A stretch of DNA of 48,454 bases from Plantago elongata (taxonomy: Eukaryota > Streptophyta > Magnoliopsida > Lamiales > Plantaginaceae): the NCBI GenBank assembly GCA_036897095.1, contig JAYMSP010000525.1, positions 1-48,454 of the forward strand, written 5' to 3'. Shown here one piece after another: positions 46,974-48,454 of this stretch. The translations under genes and the position numbers were made by a program. Each line of letters starts with the position of its first letter. Position 1 is the stretch's first letter. The notes beneath the pieces are model-generated. The model was not told the DNA's origin and did not search any database. It saw only the letters and a program-made list of their open reading frames with translations.

Positions 46974-47322
46974 TCATGACCTCTCGTCAATAAGCAAAAA
47001 CAACCTTCTCTTTCTTTCTTTCGATCCGCTGCCCTCCAGCAAAGTCGATCCTCTTCCTCTGTTTTCTTCACATTCGTCCATCCTTTCTTTTTTCTTCCTT
47101 TCCCTGCTTCGACCCGCGTCCGACCTGCCTGTTCCCTCTCTTTCTTTCGTCGATCAAAAAGATAAACAACCCCTGCATGTTCTCTTTTCTTTCTATCCGA
47201 CCGAAGTCACCACCAAAAGCCGATTACATAGCATTATGTTCATACAGGCCCTTTTCGTTTTCCCCTTCGATTAGAACAACCAACTACACTCCTCTGTTGC
47301 TCCCTGTTTTAGTTCGATCCCA

Positions 47323-48454
47323 ATGACGACCAAATATGATCCCGGTTTCCTCTTGGCCCTTGCCGTTACCAATGTCAAAGGCCTTATCCCCATAACCCTT
47401 GACCTTGAAACCGCTCGCTATCATGAATGGTCTACTTTGTTCAAGGTACAAGCCAATGTTCATACCGTCCTTCAACATATTATCCCCCTACGGATAAAAC
47501 CGAGCTCAACGCCTACACCCAAACCAAAGTAGAAAATCCTGCTCTTTGGAAACGCCTTGGTAGCGTCGTCCTTCAATGGATGTACGCTAGTTTCCCGGAC
47601 ATACTCTCCTCTATCCTTGTCGCTAATGATACAGCCGAATCTGCCTAGAATCGTATTCACCAGATTTTTCAGGACAACTAGAATTATCGTGCTTCCTTCC
47701 TTGAAACTGAATTTACCAATCTTCGAATGGTGGAATTTCCCTCGGTGATTGCCTTCTGCAATCGCCTCAAATCTCTCTCCGACCAACTTGCCAACATTGG
47801 CTCCCCTGTCCCGGACCAAACGCTTGGTACTTCGTACCCTCACTGCCCTACCTGACTCTTACTCCACTTTTGTTACCCATATCCAACAAAAGAAATCGCT
47901 CCCCACCTTCTCCCAACTTTGCTCTCGCCTAAGCTTACATGACACAACTGCCAAGGAAAGAGCTCGTGACACCACCTCCTCTTCGGCTCTTGGTGCCCAT
48001 TCTACCCCTACTTCCATATCTCAAAACATCAACCGAAACCAAAACTCCAATCTCAACAAGAAAAACAATTCAAACCGCAAAGGCAACAACAATCAAAACT
48101 CTTCACAAGGTTTTAATCAGCAACCAGGTTTGAATCCCAACCCGGTTTTCAATGAAAATTTCCCAATTTCCTCTCCCTAGGCTTACCCTCCATGGAACCA
48201 GGCCCCTCAGCCCCGCCAACCTCGGCCCTCCTCGAGTCAGGGCATTCTTCGCCCGGCTCCACGCCCTTCACATGCATATTCTATGCAAACTGCTCCTTCT
48301 CCAGGTTATGCTCCAACCGACGTTCATGCGGCTATTCAATCTCTCTCTCCAGAATTCTGATGAAAACTGGTACATGGACTCTGGCGCTTAATCCCACATG
48401 ACCACCAATCCAGGTACTCTTACGTCTTATTCTTCTTTGAGCAATCATTCTGGT
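47323..48454 (+). pseudogene. Copia gag and start of protease, broken; runs off the window
   Basis: The ATG at 47323 starts a gag-like frame (TLDLETARYHEWSTLFKVQA, the UBN2/gag-polypeptide type of copia). It is closed at 47530-47532, while the homology continues in another frame (YTQTKVENPALWKRLGSVVL up to SSILVANDTAESA, stop at 47646-47648). Further on (FLETEFTNLRMVEFPSVIAF, RLKSLSDQLANIG) frames shift again. An Asn/Gln-rich stretch lies near 48020-48130, and no zinc knuckle is visible. At 48368-48391 NWYMDSGA, the protease active-site motif, is followed directly by a stop and then SHMTTNPGTL. At least two frameshifts and three stops make it inactive. The rest of the element lies beyond the window. 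Confidence 0.88.

Noticed and set aside
1..48454. One copia element spanning the whole window
   Set aside because: The 3' part comes first and the 5' part last in the same orientation, each with its own LTR edge, so these are two copies.
1..48454. CRISPR array, bacterial operon, phage or viral gene cluster
   Set aside because: Repeats found are tandem duplications, SINEs, MITEs or LTRs. All genes have plant introns, and no viral structural or replication genes other than retrotransposon parts are seen.

Overview
The window is nuclear DNA from a flowering plant, almost certainly a eudicot. Its genes carry many short GT-AG introns, introns and spacers are AT-rich, and every recognisable protein has a close plant counterpart. 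Plant-type Ty1/copia, Ty3/gypsy, SINE, Stowaway and Mutator-like sequences fill the spaces. I cannot name the species.

Layout from left to right. Positions 1-1172 are the broken 3' part of a copia retrotransposon ending in its LTR. Positions ~1196-3240 are a DNA-transposon-like block with long inverted ends and a nested SINE. Next comes a MATE efflux transporter of the FRD3/DTX42-43 type (+, 3293-5967) that lacks its first coding exon within the window. Convergent to it is a ROP-interactive CRIB protein of the RIC2/RIC4 type (-, 6658-7441). Then follow 15-cis-zeta-carotene isomerase Z-ISO (+, 9164-11834), the 22-exon importin-beta-like SAD2 (+, 14569-23993), the pre-ribosomal factor CMSS1 (+, 26437-29363) and a pirin (+, 31305-32813). 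A transposon-rich spacer holds a Mutator/FAR1-like remnant with a 21-bp minisatellite and a probable gypsy solo LTR (32.8-36.6 kb). After it lie the two-domain thiamine-monophosphate phosphatase TH2 (-, 36973-40125) and the small GTPase RABA5c (-, 43309-45914) with a Stowaway MITE in its only intron. The window ends with the 5' LTR, primer-binding site and broken gag/protease start of a second copia copy of the same family as the left one (46817-48454).

The eight genes are unrelated housekeeping or regulatory genes: metal/citrate transport, ROP signalling, carotenoid synthesis, nuclear import, ribosome assembly, a cupin protein, thiamine salvage and membrane traffic. They form no operon or cluster. 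Exon models were built by hand from splice consensus, phase and family knowledge. For the seven genes with a complete coding region the exon lengths add to whole codons; the MATE model keeps frame from its first visible exon to the stop.

I found no convincing undescribed molecular system. The most interesting signals are the transposon-built 5' side of the MATE gene, a stop-free 111-nt intron in the RIC gene, upstream ATGs overlapping the Z-ISO start, a textbook 17-bp target duplication around a tiny SINE in CMSS1, the translatable 21-bp minisatellite beside a FAR1-like exon, and a few unexplained exon-like fragments.
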